From Chitinophagales bacterium (lineage in GTDB: Bacteria > Bacteroidota > Bacteroidia > Chitinophagales > UBA8649): a stretch of 64,000 nt of DNA. The notes beneath the pieces were generated by a model. That model was given only the letters and a program-made list of their open reading frames with translations. It did not search any database and was not told the DNA's origin. Shown here one piece after another: positions 35,515-44,113 of the stretch. The position numbers and the translations under genes are program-made. Position 1 is the first letter of the stretch. Each line of letters opens with the position of its first letter. The stretch is from NCBI GenBank assembly GCA_020635995.1, contig JACJYS010000001.1:496001-560000 (forward strand). The letters are read 5' to 3'.

Positions 35515-36297
35515 TTATGCAATAAACTCCACATCAAAAAGATGTAAACCCGATTGTGGAGCTATAAAATTCCATTGTTTGCCATCATTATTTTTGGCAA
35601 TAGAATGTTTAAACTCAGTTATAGAAATTTCTCTCTCTCCTATTTTAGCCAATACAGCCATCATATATCTAATTTGATAACGCAAAAATCCGGCTCCTTT
35701 TACCACCAAAACATAAGATTGCTTAGGAAAAAAACTTCCTGTCAAATAAACGTTTTCATTTAAGTGGCAAGTTGTTATTTCTCTTTCTAAAATGGTATTT
35801 TCTGTGGGCTGGCAACAGTATTTTTTAAAATGGTGTGTTCCTTCAAAAAAAGTAGCAGCATTTTTCATGGCATCTAAATCTGCTATATTATTAAAGTTAG
35901 ACATAAACGGAGCAGCATAAGGGTGCAATTTTTCATTTATGGCAAAATAATAGTGGTAAGTTTTTATTTTAGGAGCGTTTATAATGGCAAAATCTAAACT
36001 GCAAGGTTCAATATTTAAGCATTTAAAATCATTAGGGCAGTTTTTGTTGAATGATATAATAAATGCAGCATCTTCTATTTTTTCATTACAAAACAACTGT
36101 AAAGGATAATTTTGAGCCGAAACCATAGCATCTAATCTTCCTGCTCCTATGGTTTTAAAGTTAGTATGCTTAAAAACAAAACTCAATGTTTTATCTACGC
36201 TATCGTGTATGGTTTTTAGCCCGGGTTGTTTTTGCCAGCCATGAAATCTAAAGCCTAAAAATTGAATTCTTATTAAATATGAGTACTGATATTTCAT
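35515..36297 (-). CDS. TruA-like tRNA pseudouridine synthase
   Basis: A 260-residue protein of the TruA family. Family marks are GFRFHGWQKQPGLKTIHD near the N-terminus, the active-site loop GAGRLDAMVSAQ holding the catalytic Asp (usual form GRTDxGVHA), and FLRYQIRYMMAVLAKIG near the C-terminus. The Arg-x-Asp is kept but the following residues differ, so it may be a diverged paralogue acting on another uridine rather than U38-40. It converges with the SirB1-like gene with only 1 bp between the stops. Confidence 0.8.
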   Translation of the reverse strand: MKYQYSYLIRIQFLGFRFHGWQKQPGLKTIHDSVDKTLSFVFKHTNFKTIGAGRLDAMVSAQNYPLQLFCNEKIEDAAFIISFNKNCPNDFKCLNIEPCSLDFAIINAPKIKTYHYYFAINEKLHPYAAPFMSNFNNIADLDAMKNAATFFEGTHHFKKYCCQPTENTILEREITTCHLNENVYLTGSFFPKQSYVLVVKGAGFLRYQIRYMMAVLAKIGEREISITEFKHSIAKNNDGKQWNFIAPQSGLHLFDVEFIA

Positions 36298-36382
36298 TAA
36301 AAACGTAAAAATAGGACAAAATAAATGGTTTTTTTATCGCTTTTACTTTGTAGTTTTGCAGAATAATCACTATAATAATCAA

Positions 36383-36913
36383 ATGAAAAGAATAACCTTA
36401 CTACTTATTGCTTCTATTTTATTAGGGGCTTGTAAAAATTCTACAACCGAAAATGGAGACACAGAAGGGACAAAAACCGATAGTGTTGCTGTAGAAAAAA
36501 CCACTGAAAATATTCAGCCCGCAGATTTAATTCAAGAAAAGGATGTAAACCAGCTAAACGAAGCTCAAAAACAAGTGCAATTACTTTTAGAGAGTTGTGT
36601 AGAAAAAAATTATGCTGTTGCAGGAGAAACCATTATGTACCGTGGTGCCGATGAAAAAAGAATGGGCAATGATAATTTTGATGTTAACAATGCTAAAGAA
36701 TTAGGCACTGTAAAAACTACCTGCGATGTATTAACAGAGTGGCTGGGTGCTTCAAAAGACTATGAGTTTGTATCGTACAAAGCAGATACTATAGGTACAG
36801 AAATACAGTATGAAGTGGAAGTAATGTTTAAAAACAAAAAATTAGGCATGAACCGACATTTCTTTTATTACAAAAACACGGGAGCAGGGCTTTTGTTGTT
36901 TAATATGCTGTAG
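36383..36913 (+). CDS. Lipoprotein of unknown function
   Basis: A 176-residue predicted lipoprotein; the start at 36383 gives a clean signal (MKRITLLLIASILLGAC, Cys at about 17). An upstream ATG at 36356 would add nine residues and is less likely. A Thr/Glu-rich linker of about 40 residues is followed by a compact domain that begins NEAQKQVQLLLESC and ends with a beta-rich segment (KLGMNRHFFYY). I do not recognise the family. A possible -7 box (TAGTTTTG) lies at 36351-36358. Confidence 0.75.
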   Translation: MKRITLLLIASILLGACKNSTTENGDTEGTKTDSVAVEKTTENIQPADLIQEKDVNQLNEAQKQVQLLLESCVEKNYAVAGETIMYRGADEKRMGNDNFDVNNAKELGTVKTTCDVLTEWLGASKDYEFVSYKADTIGTEIQYEVEVMFKNKKLGMNRHFFYYKNTGAGLLLFNML

Positions 36914-36938
36914 GAAAGTTATACCAATTATTTGCTTA

Positions 36939-38684
36939 CTACTTTTTTATTTGCAAGCCTAATTCATCAAGCTGTGCTTGGTCTATAACGCTTGGCGAGT
37001 CTATCATTAAATCTCTACCAGCATTATTTTTAGGGAAAGCTATAAAATCTCTAATAGTTTCTTGCCCTCCTAAAATTGCTACAAATCTATCTAAACCAAA
37101 AGCAATACCTCCGTGTGGTGGTGCTCCGTATTCAAAAGCATTCATTAAAAATCCAAACTGGTCTTTAGCTTGCTCTTCGGTAAAACCTAAGTGTTTAAAC
37201 ATTAAAGCCTGCGTTTCTTTATCGTGTATTCTTATAGAACCGCCACCTATCTCATTGCCGTTAAGCACAAGGTCGTAGGCATTGGCACGTACAGCTCCCG
37301 GGTCAGTATCTAATTTAGCTATATCCTCTTTTTTAGGCGAAGTAAAAGGGTGGTGCATAGCATGATAGCGTTGTGTTTCTTCATCCCATTCTAATAATGG
37401 GAAATCAACTACCCAAAGTGGAGCAAATTCATCTTTTTTACGCAAGCCTAATCTTTCGGCTAACTCCATGCGTAAGGCACTTAACTGCCCACGTACTTTA
37501 TTGGCTTCACCAGAAAGCACACAAATTAAATCGCCTGCTTTAGCTCCTGTTTTTTTAGCCCATTTAGCTAAATCTTCTTGGTCGTAAAATTTATCTACCG
37601 ATGATTTAAAAGTGCCGTCTTCGTTATACTTAACATATACCATTCCTAAAGCACCTATTTGAGGGCGTTTTACCCAATCTATAAGTCCGTCTATTTCTTT
37701 ACGGCTATATTCAGATGCTCCGGGCACTGCTATTCCTACCACAAGCTCTGCATTATTAAATACACTAAAATCTTTGTGCTGAGCTACATCGTTCAACTCG
37801 CCAAATTTCATCCCAAACCTAATATCCGGTTTGTCATTTCCATAAGTTTTCATAGCTTCATCATAAGTCATTCTTGGAAATTTATCTACTTCAACATTAT
37901 TTAGTTTTTTTAATAAATATCGGGTTAAGCCTTCAAAAACATCTAAAATGTCTTCTTGCTCTACAAAACTCATTTCGCAGTCTATTTGCGTAAACTCCGG
38001 TTGACGGTCGGCACGCAAATCTTCATCTCTAAAACATTTTACTATTTGAAAATATTTATCCATACCTGCCACCATAAGCAGTTGCTTAAAAGTTTGTGGC
38101 GATTGAGGCAAAGCATAAAAAGTGCCTTGGTTCATACGTGAAGGCACCACAAAATCTCTTGCTCCCTCAGGTGTAGATTTTATTAAATAAGGTGTTTCTA
38201 CCTCTACAAAACCTTGACCAGAAAGATAATTTCTAACCTCAAGAGCCGTTTTATGTCTAAACAATAAATTGTTGCGAACTTTATCTCTCCTAATGTCCAA
38301 ATATCGGTATTTCATTCGCAGTTCTTCGCCACCGTCAGTATCATCTGCAATGGTAAACGGAGGCGTTTTTGCTTTATTTAATACATTTAATTCTTCTACA
38401 TTTATTTCAATATCGCCTGTAGGCATTTCCGGGTTTTTAGAGCTACGCTCTACTACTTTTCCTTTTATTTGAATAACATATTCTCTACCCAATTTTCTTG
38501 CTTGCTCGCATAATTCTTTGTTGGTATCCATATTAAATACCAGTTGCGTTTTGCCGTATCTATCTCTTAAATCTATAAAAGTCATACCACCCAAATCTCT
38601 TGATTTGTGCATCCACCCGGCTAAAGTTACGGTGTTTCCAATATGCTCTTTTCTAAGCTCGCCACAGTTAAAAGTTCTGTACAT
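36939..38684 (-). CDS. aspS: Aspartyl-tRNA synthetase
   Basis: A 581-residue class II synthetase of the bacterial type. It has an N-terminal OB-fold anticodon domain (GWMHKSRDLGGMTFIDLRDR), motif 2 FRDEDLRADRQPEFTQID, a GAD-type insert at about 290-410, and motif 3 GIAFGLDRFVAIL near the C-terminus. It charges tRNA-Asp. It is a lone gene, converging with the lipoprotein gene across 25 bp that holds TTATACCAATT (36919-36929). Confidence 0.97.
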   Translation of the reverse strand: MYRTFNCGELRKEHIGNTVTLAGWMHKSRDLGGMTFIDLRDRYGKTQLVFNMDTNKELCEQARKLGREYVIQIKGKVVERSSKNPEMPTGDIEINVEELNVLNKAKTPPFTIADDTDGGEELRMKYRYLDIRRDKVRNNLLFRHKTALEVRNYLSGQGFVEVETPYLIKSTPEGARDFVVPSRMNQGTFYALPQSPQTFKQLLMVAGMDKYFQIVKCFRDEDLRADRQPEFTQIDCEMSFVEQEDILDVFEGLTRYLLKKLNNVEVDKFPRMTYDEAMKTYGNDKPDIRFGMKFGELNDVAQHKDFSVFNNAELVVGIAVPGASEYSRKEIDGLIDWVKRPQIGALGMVYVKYNEDGTFKSSVDKFYDQEDLAKWAKKTGAKAGDLICVLSGEANKVRGQLSALRMELAERLGLRKKDEFAPLWVVDFPLLEWDEETQRYHAMHHPFTSPKKEDIAKLDTDPGAVRANAYDLVLNGNEIGGGSIRIHDKETQALMFKHLGFTEEQAKDQFGFLMNAFEYGAPPHGGIAFGLDRFVAILGGQETIRDFIAFPKNNAGRDLMIDSPSVIDQAQLDELGLQIKK

Positions 38685-38785
38685 TATTAATCAATTTTAT
38701 TTAAAAGATTGCAAAAATAAGTATTTATTAAAGGAAAAAATGATGAGGCTTAAAATAATTTTCTAAAAAAAAATGACGTTTTACA

Positions 38786-38815
38786 TTTGTATTATGTTAA
38801 TAAAATGTATCTTTA
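38786..38815 (+). promoter_or_regulatory. Promoter of the first PorP/SprF gene
   Basis: TTTG (38786-38789), 18 nt, TATCTTTA (38808-38815). The spacing is right; the last base differs from TAnnTTTG. Confidence 0.5.
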
Positions 38816-38844
38816 TTCCTTACATACATTTAACCTTGTAGAAT

Positions 38845-39915
38845 ATGATGAAAAAAATACTAACATTTTTAGCTGTAGCTATTACATTTTCAAGTCTTAA
38901 AGCACAAGATCCACACTTAACTCAGTTTTATGCAGCACCTTTGCAATTAAACCCGGCTCTTACCGGAGTAATGAAAGGAAACTATAGAGGTAGCTTTTTG
39001 TATAGAAGCCAATGGGGAGAAGTAATGCGTGATGAATCTACAAGACAATTTAGAACCATGACCGCTGCTGTAGATTTTAGAATACCTATAAATAAGAATG
39101 CTTTGGGTATAGGTGTAGAAATGATGAACGATAAAGCCGCAGAAAGCGATTATGCTACTACCAGAGCCGGATTAGCACTTAGCTATCAGCAAAGTATAGA
39201 TAAATGGAATAGACATTATTTAGTTATAGGTTTGCAAGCAGATGTTATACAACGTAGCTTTAGCTTAGACGGTTTGCGTTTTGGAAATCAGTGGAATGGC
39301 ATTGAATACGACCCTACTTTAGTACAAGATAATCCTGCTTATTTAGCTACCTTAAATCAAAAGCGTTTATTTTTTGATGCAAGTGCCGGTTTGTTATACT
39401 TTGTGCGTGCCAGAAATAAACGAACTACAGCTTATGCAGGCTTTAGTGCTCAGCACTTAAATATGCCTAATGAATCATTAGGAGGTTCTACAGCTAAATT
39501 GCCTATTAAATACTCTATTCATTCAGGAGTAAACTTTCCTATAGCTAAGCAGTTTGATTTACTGCCTAAGTTTTTATTTCAGTTACAAGGAAACCATACA
39601 GAATTATTATTAGGTACAGATATCCGTTTTATATTTAATGATGGCGACCCTATGGGCAATGCTTTCCGTTTTGGAGCATTATATAGAATGGTGGGCGGAT
39701 TAAATGCCAGTAATAATCCGGGATTTAATAGTGAATCAGTAGCACTATTGGCAGGAGCCGATTATAAAGGTTTATCTTTTGGAGCCGCCTACGATATTAA
39801 TATTTCTCAGTTTCAGCCGGGTACTTTTAAAAGAGGTGGTTTTGAAGTTACCTTAGCATACACGGGCAGTTGGGAAAGAAAAAATAAAATTAGTGTAGCT
39901 TGTCCGGAGTTTTAG
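38845..39915 (+). CDS. PorP/SprF-family T9SS outer-membrane protein (orphan)
   Basis: A 356-residue beta-barrel of the PorP/SprF family with signal peptide (ending SLKAQ). The family opening HLTQFYAAPLQLNPALTG is clear, as are FLYRSQW and the closing FEVTLAYTGSW. The Met at 38848 is an alternative start. In T9SS, PorP/SprF act at the outer membrane; many paralogues pair with individual type B cargo or OmpA-like partners. Unlike the copy at 52674, this one has no OmpA/PorE-type gene after it; two small unknown exported proteins follow. It is about 30-35% identical to that copy by eye over the N-terminal half. Confidence 0.88.
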   Translation: MMKKILTFLAVAITFSSLKAQDPHLTQFYAAPLQLNPALTGVMKGNYRGSFLYRSQWGEVMRDESTRQFRTMTAAVDFRIPINKNALGIGVEMMNDKAAESDYATTRAGLALSYQQSIDKWNRHYLVIGLQADVIQRSFSLDGLRFGNQWNGIEYDPTLVQDNPAYLATLNQKRLFFDASAGLLYFVRARNKRTTAYAGFSAQHLNMPNESLGGSTAKLPIKYSIHSGVNFPIAKQFDLLPKFLFQLQGNHTELLLGTDIRFIFNDGDPMGNAFRFGALYRMVGGLNASNNPGFNSESVALLAGADYKGLSFGAAYDINISQFQPGTFKRGGFEVTLAYTGSWERKNKISVACPEF

Positions 39916-39930
39916 AAATAACCCTTTGCT

Positions 39931-40359
39931 ATGATGAAAATTGCATCAATTTTATTAATTTTTTTATTACTACTTGGTGTTAATTCTTGCTGTACTGAAA
40001 TGTATTGTTTAGGTGTAGAAGACATCAACATTAAACTTCAAGATTTTTCTTTAGCAGAATTAGAATCTGTTACACTTGTTAATGCAAATAATAATTACAT
40101 TTTAAATACCTATATAGATATTCAAGATGAAAATGGATTTTTTCTTAGACTTAATGAAGCATTTTATATTGGGAACAACTATATTTTGAGTATAGACTCT
40201 GGCAATCTTTCTTATACACTATCTGATTTTAAAACTTCAAAAGAGAAGTGTAATACAGGCTTTATGTGTCGCGATTATATTGAACATTTAGAAAGTTATA
40301 AAGTAAATGGTGTAGCATATAGTGCTAATAATCGTGATTTAATAGTTGTTAATAGGTAA
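39931..40359 (+). CDS. Small lipoprotein of unknown function
   Basis: A 142-residue predicted lipoprotein (LLGVNSCCTEMYC: two adjacent Cys at the signal end and one more soon after). The rest is beta-rich with few conserved marks; two Cys occur late (KCNTGFMC). I do not recognise it. It starts 15 bp after the PorP gene and its stop overlaps the next start (TAATG), so the three may form an operon. Confidence 0.7.
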   Translation: MMKIASILLIFLLLLGVNSCCTEMYCLGVEDINIKLQDFSLAELESVTLVNANNNYILNTYIDIQDENGFFLRLNEAFYIGNNYILSIDSGNLSYTLSDFKTSKEKCNTGFMCRDYIEHLESYKVNGVAYSANNRDLIVVNR

Positions 40360-41033
40360 TGGTGAAAAAAGGAATTTATTTATTAGCAATATTATTTTTC
40401 TGTTATAACAATTCTTATAGCCAAATTAAAGAAAATATTGACTTTCAAGATTTTATGAAGGAAATACAAATTTGGCAAAAAAATGAAAATAAAATGAATC
40501 TCATTTGGTGGTTACCGTCAAATTATTGGGAGATTACAAAGCAAATGAATCCAGGAGTCTCCGAAGAAGGATTTAAGATTTTTGAAGATGCGTTTCAAGA
40601 CTATTATTTAGTCTTTACTCTAAGTGCTGAAATTGTAGGAGCAGATTTTTCATACCGAAGTTATTCAGCAATTTTTGATAATTTAAAGCTAATAGATTCA
40701 AAAGGAAGAACGTATTTACCAATTAATGAAATTAATTTGCCAACTAAGACCGTAAATATTATGGCAGTATTTAAACCAATTATAGAGAAAATGATTGGTG
40801 GAGGATTAGGTAAAGGGATTCAATTTTATTTATTTCCAAAAAAAGACAATAAGGGAAGTTTTATTATTGATGAAGATTCTCAAACAGAATTTGCATTTAC
40901 TCTTTTTCAAAATAAGTTTACTTATAATTTACCTCTTGTTTCTTTAATGGAAGACAAATATTGTCCAGTTGATAATAAAATAATGAAAGGAAATTGGGAA
41001 TATTGTCCTTTCCACGGGGTTAAATTAGATTGA
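40359..41033 (+). CDS. Exported protein of unknown function with a C-terminal Cys/His cluster
   Basis: A 224-residue protein with a signal peptide (ending NNSYSQ). The body is a mixed domain without a known motif that I recognise. The last 25 residues carry CPVD and CPFHG (two CP pairs 14 residues apart, with an Asp and a His), like a small zinc ribbon. Such ribbons are usual in the cytosol, so one at the end of an exported protein is odd. It is probably coexpressed with the lipoprotein gene at 39931. Confidence 0.7.
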   Translation: MVKKGIYLLAILFFCYNNSYSQIKENIDFQDFMKEIQIWQKNENKMNLIWWLPSNYWEITKQMNPGVSEEGFKIFEDAFQDYYLVFTLSAEIVGADFSYRSYSAIFDNLKLIDSKGRTYLPINEINLPTKTVNIMAVFKPIIEKMIGGGLGKGIQFYLFPKKDNKGSFIIDEDSQTEFAFTLFQNKFTYNLPLVSLMEDKYCPVDNKIMKGNWEYCPFHGVKLD

Positions 41034-41170
41034 TTACCTATAGATATTGACAAAACTGTCAGGTTAATTTAGATGAAGTTGTGTAGTACGAATATGGCAA
41101 ATCTTCTCAAATCTAACTACCTAAAATTACCTTTAACACTAATTAACCGCACATTTTTTATATGCTTTCA

Positions 41171-41178
41171 TAAATTTG
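41171..41178 (+). promoter_or_regulatory. Probable -7 box of the moxR operon
   Basis: TAAATTTG fits TAnnTTTG, 24 bp before the ATG at 41203. No matching -33 box is seen. Confidence 0.45.
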
Positions 41179-41202
41179 CATTTAGCAAAAAAATAAAATG
41201 TA

Positions 41203-42201
41203 ATGGAAAGCACATCGGTAGATATTAGAGCACTTAATGAAAAAATAGAAAAAGAAAGTGGATTTATTGATTTAATCAATATGGAAATTGGCAAATCAAT
41301 AGTAGGGCAAAAGAAAATGGTAGAACGTCTTATTTTAGCCATGCTTGCCAATGGACATATACTATTAGAAGGTGTTCCGGGTTTGGCAAAAACCTTAGCC
41401 ATAAAATCGCTTTCAAGTGCGGTAGATGCTAAATTTAGCAGAATTCAGTTTACCCCAGACTTATTGCCTGCCGATATTTTGGGTACTATGATTTACAATC
41501 AAAAACTGAATGATTTTAGCATAAAAAAAGGTCCCGTATTTGCCAATTTTGTGCTGGCAGATGAAATTAACCGTGCTCCGGCAAAAGTGCAAAGTGCTTT
41601 ATTAGAAGCCATGCAAGAAAAACAAATAACTATTGGCGATACAACTTTTAAGCTTGATGAACCTTTTTTGGTGTTGGCAACGCAAAACCCTATTGAGCAA
41701 GAAGGGACTTATCCGTTACCGGAAGCACAAGTTGACCGTTTTATGCTAAAAGTAAATATTACTTATCCTCAAAAAGAAGAAGAGCGTCAAATTATCCGTA
41801 TGAATATAGGTAATGAAAAAAGAACTATTAATCCTGTGGCGGCAACAGAAGCTATAATGAGAGGTAGAGAATTAGTGCGAGAAATTTATATGGATGAAAA
41901 TATAGAGCAGTATATTTTAGATATTGTTTTTGCAACAAGAAACCCGGCAGAAAACAACTTAAAACAAATTGCCCCATTAATAACTTATGGTGGTTCGCCA
42001 AGGGCAAGTATAAATTTAGCTATGGCAAGCAAAGCTATGGCATTCATGAAAAAACGGGGTTATGTTATTCCAGAAGATGTTAAAGCTATTTGCCACGATG
42101 TAATGCGACACCGTATAGGACTAAGCTATGAAGCTGAAGCTGAAAATGTAACGGCAGATGAATTGGTAAGCGAAGTACTTAATGCAGTAGAAATACCTTA
42201 G
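41203..42201 (+). CDS. MoxR-type AAA ATPase
   Basis: A 332-residue AAA+ ATPase of the MoxR family. Walker A is GVPGLAKT (near residue 55), Walker B is FVLADEINRAPAKVQSALLE, and sensor 1 is LATQNPIEQEGTYPLPEAQ. MoxR proteins act as chaperones together with von Willebrand factor A (VWA) proteins. It is the first gene of a Bat-type operon: DUF58, BatD-like and BatA-like proteins follow. Confidence 0.93.
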   Translation: MESTSVDIRALNEKIEKESGFIDLINMEIGKSIVGQKKMVERLILAMLANGHILLEGVPGLAKTLAIKSLSSAVDAKFSRIQFTPDLLPADILGTMIYNQKLNDFSIKKGPVFANFVLADEINRAPAKVQSALLEAMQEKQITIGDTTFKLDEPFLVLATQNPIEQEGTYPLPEAQVDRFMLKVNITYPQKEEERQIIRMNIGNEKRTINPVAATEAIMRGRELVREIYMDENIEQYILDIVFATRNPAENNLKQIAPLITYGGSPRASINLAMASKAMAFMKKRGYVIPEDVKAICHDVMRHRIGLSYEAEAENVTADELVSEVLNAVEIP

Positions 42202-42204
42202 TTA

Positions 42205-42241
42205 GATTTAAGATGTAAGACATAAGATTTAAGACGTAAGA
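42205..42241 (+). repeat. Two direct 16-mers, 21-bp period
   Basis: GATTTAAGATGTAAGA (42205-42220) and GATTTAAGACGTAAGA (42226-42241) differ at one base. They fill most of the short moxR-DUF58 gap. Confidence 0.5.
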
Positions 42242-42266
42242 TATACTAACGACCACCGACTAAAAA

Positions 42267-43145
42267 ATGACAACCGAAGAACTTTTAAAACAAGTACGTA
42301 AGATAGAAATCAAGGCAAAAGGCTTGAGCAATCAGGTATTTGCGGGTAGCTATCATTCTGCATTTAAGGGTAGAGGCATGTCGTTTAGCGAAGTGCGTGG
42401 CTATAATTACGGAGATGATGTGCGTAATATAGACTGGAATGTTACCGCCCGTTTTGATGCTCCTTTTGTTAAAGTTTTTGAAGAAGAACGCGAGCTTACC
42501 GTTATGCTTTTGGTAGATATAAGCAAGTCAACATATTTTGGTACTTATGGCACATTTAAAAACAAAATGATGGCGTTAATTTCGGCAGTTTTATCTTATT
42601 CAGCTATACAAAACAATGATAAAGTAGGCGTACTTTTTTTTAGCGATAAAGTAGAAATGTATATTCCGCCAAAAAAAGGTAAAGGACATATTTTGCGAAT
42701 AATTAGAGAGTTGGTTAATATAGAACCAAAGGACAGTGGTACTAATTTAGGCGTAGCACTGCAATATTTTAACAACTTAGTAAAGCGTAGAAGCGTAGCT
42801 TTTGTTTTATCCGATTTTATAACAGATGATGATTATGAAGATGCCCTTAAAATAGTAAGGAAAAAACACGATATAATAGGTTTGCATATTTTTGATAAGT
42901 TTGAAAAAGAATTGCCGGATTTAGGCTTGGTTCAGCTAAATGATGCCGAGTTAAATAACAAAAAATGGATAGACACTTCATCTAAAGAAGAAAGAAAAAG
43001 ATATACCGAGTTTTTTGAAAATAATTTGCAAAGCAATAAAAAGACATTTATTAAAAATAAAGCCGATTTTATTAGTTTAAATACAGAAGAAAACTATGTA
43101 AATGCCTTACTTCAACTGTTTAAAAGAAGGGGGAGTAGAAGATGA
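42267..43145 (+). CDS. DUF58 domain protein (Bat operon)
   Basis: A 292-residue protein. DUF58 with a VWA-like fold: the signature is GMSFSEVRGYNYGDDVRNIDW, followed by the degenerate metal-site motif LLVDISKSTYFG and LSDF. It is the usual partner of MoxR; together with the Bat proteins it is linked to envelope stress and aerobic fitness in Bacteroides. Its stop overlaps an ATG (43142, ATGA) of the next gene. Confidence 0.9.
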   Translation: MTTEELLKQVRKIEIKAKGLSNQVFAGSYHSAFKGRGMSFSEVRGYNYGDDVRNIDWNVTARFDAPFVKVFEEERELTVMLLVDISKSTYFGTYGTFKNKMMALISAVLSYSAIQNNDKVGVLFFSDKVEMYIPPKKGKGHILRIIRELVNIEPKDSGTNLGVALQYFNNLVKRRSVAFVLSDFITDDDYEDALKIVRKKHDIIGLHIFDKFEKELPDLGLVQLNDAELNNKKWIDTSSKEERKRYTEFFENNLQSNKKTFIKNKADFISLNTEENYVNALLQLFKRRGSRR

Positions 43146-44113
43146 TGAAAACAAGTTTAAATCGTCATTCCGCAATTTCGGTTGAAAATCGGAATATGCG
43201 GAATCTCTTTCAAGGAATGAAAATAATAGCTATAATTCCACTATTATTTTCATGTGTTTTTGCTCAAAATTTAAGCATTACTTTAGATAAAGATACCATA
43301 CTTATAGGTGACCATATCAACTTAGATATTACCATAAAAAATACTAATAACGATAAAGTACTTTTTCCTGTTTTTGCAGATTCTATAAGCACTTTTGATG
43401 TTATAAACAGCTACCCTATAGACACTTTAAGCGATGGATATAACAAGCGATACAGCATAACGCAATTTAATGCAGGAAACTATCAATTTGGGCAAATTCC
43501 TACAGTGGTGGTTCATAGCAATGGTGTGATGGATACTTTGTATTCTAACAATGTAAATTTAGTGGTTAACACTATAGAAGTAGATACTACACAAGCTATT
43601 AAGTCTATAAAAACCGTAAAATCTTTGCCTTTTCCGTGGAAAGAATTTTTGAAAAAATGGGGTATTCCTCTATTGCTTTTACTCATTGCTTTAGGCGTTT
43701 TGATTTATTATATAGCCAAACGCAAAAAACTTTTTGTGAAAGAAGAAAAGCCAAAAACTATGCTTGATTTTTATGAAGAAGCATTGCAAAAATTAGACGA
43801 AATAGATCAAAAGAAAATGTGGCAAAACGACCAAATTAAAGAATATTATTTTGGTATTTCGGAGGTGATGCGTACCTATTTAGAAGGTAGATTTGGCATA
43901 AACGCCATGGAAAGTACTACGGATGAGATTAAGGACGAGTTATTTTTAGAAACAGGGTTAAAAAATAAAGTAACAGATATTTTAGCACAAGCAGATTTAG
44001 CCAAATTTGCCAAATTTAAACCACTTAATGATGAAAACATGAGTGTAATGAAAAAAGCTAAAGATTTTGTGCGACATACAAAACCTAAAGAAATAAAAAA
44101 AGAAGATGTTTAG
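43142..44113 (+). CDS. BatD-like membrane protein, with a repeat hairpin at its start
   Basis: An Ig-like exported domain, a TM helix and a cytosolic tail. The signal peptide is MKIIAIIPLLFSCVFA, whose Met is at 43217. The frame is also open back to ATG 43142, which makes the classic ATGA overlap with the DUF58 stop. The 75 bp between hold an inverted repeat, ATTCCGCA (43167-43174) with TGCGGAAT (43197-43204), of the dispersed REP kind. Either the repeat is translated as a 25-residue extension before the signal peptide, or it lies in the leader and 43217 is the start; I favour 43217. The mature part has a TM near residues 175-195 and a helical tail with FGISEVMRTYLEGRFG, a segment I associate with BatD-related proteins. 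It overlaps the next gene by 8 bp. Confidence 0.75.
   Translation: MMKTSLNRHSAISVENRNMRNLFQGMKIIAIIPLLFSCVFAQNLSITLDKDTILIGDHINLDITIKNTNNDKVLFPVFADSISTFDVINSYPIDTLSDGYNKRYSITQFNAGNYQFGQIPTVVVHSNGVMDTLYSNNVNLVVNTIEVDTTQAIKSIKTVKSLPFPWKEFLKKWGIPLLLLLIALGVLIYYIAKRKKLFVKEEKPKTMLDFYEEALQKLDEIDQKKMWQNDQIKEYYFGISEVMRTYLEGRFGINAMESTTDEIKDELFLETGLKNKVTDILAQADLAKFAKFKPLNDENMSVMKKAKDFVRHTKPKEIKKEDV

Noticed and set aside
39931..40359. A toxin-antitoxin or immunity reading of the two small exported proteins
   Set aside because: Both carry export signals and neither shows a toxin or antitoxin motif; coupling by TAATG alone is not evidence.
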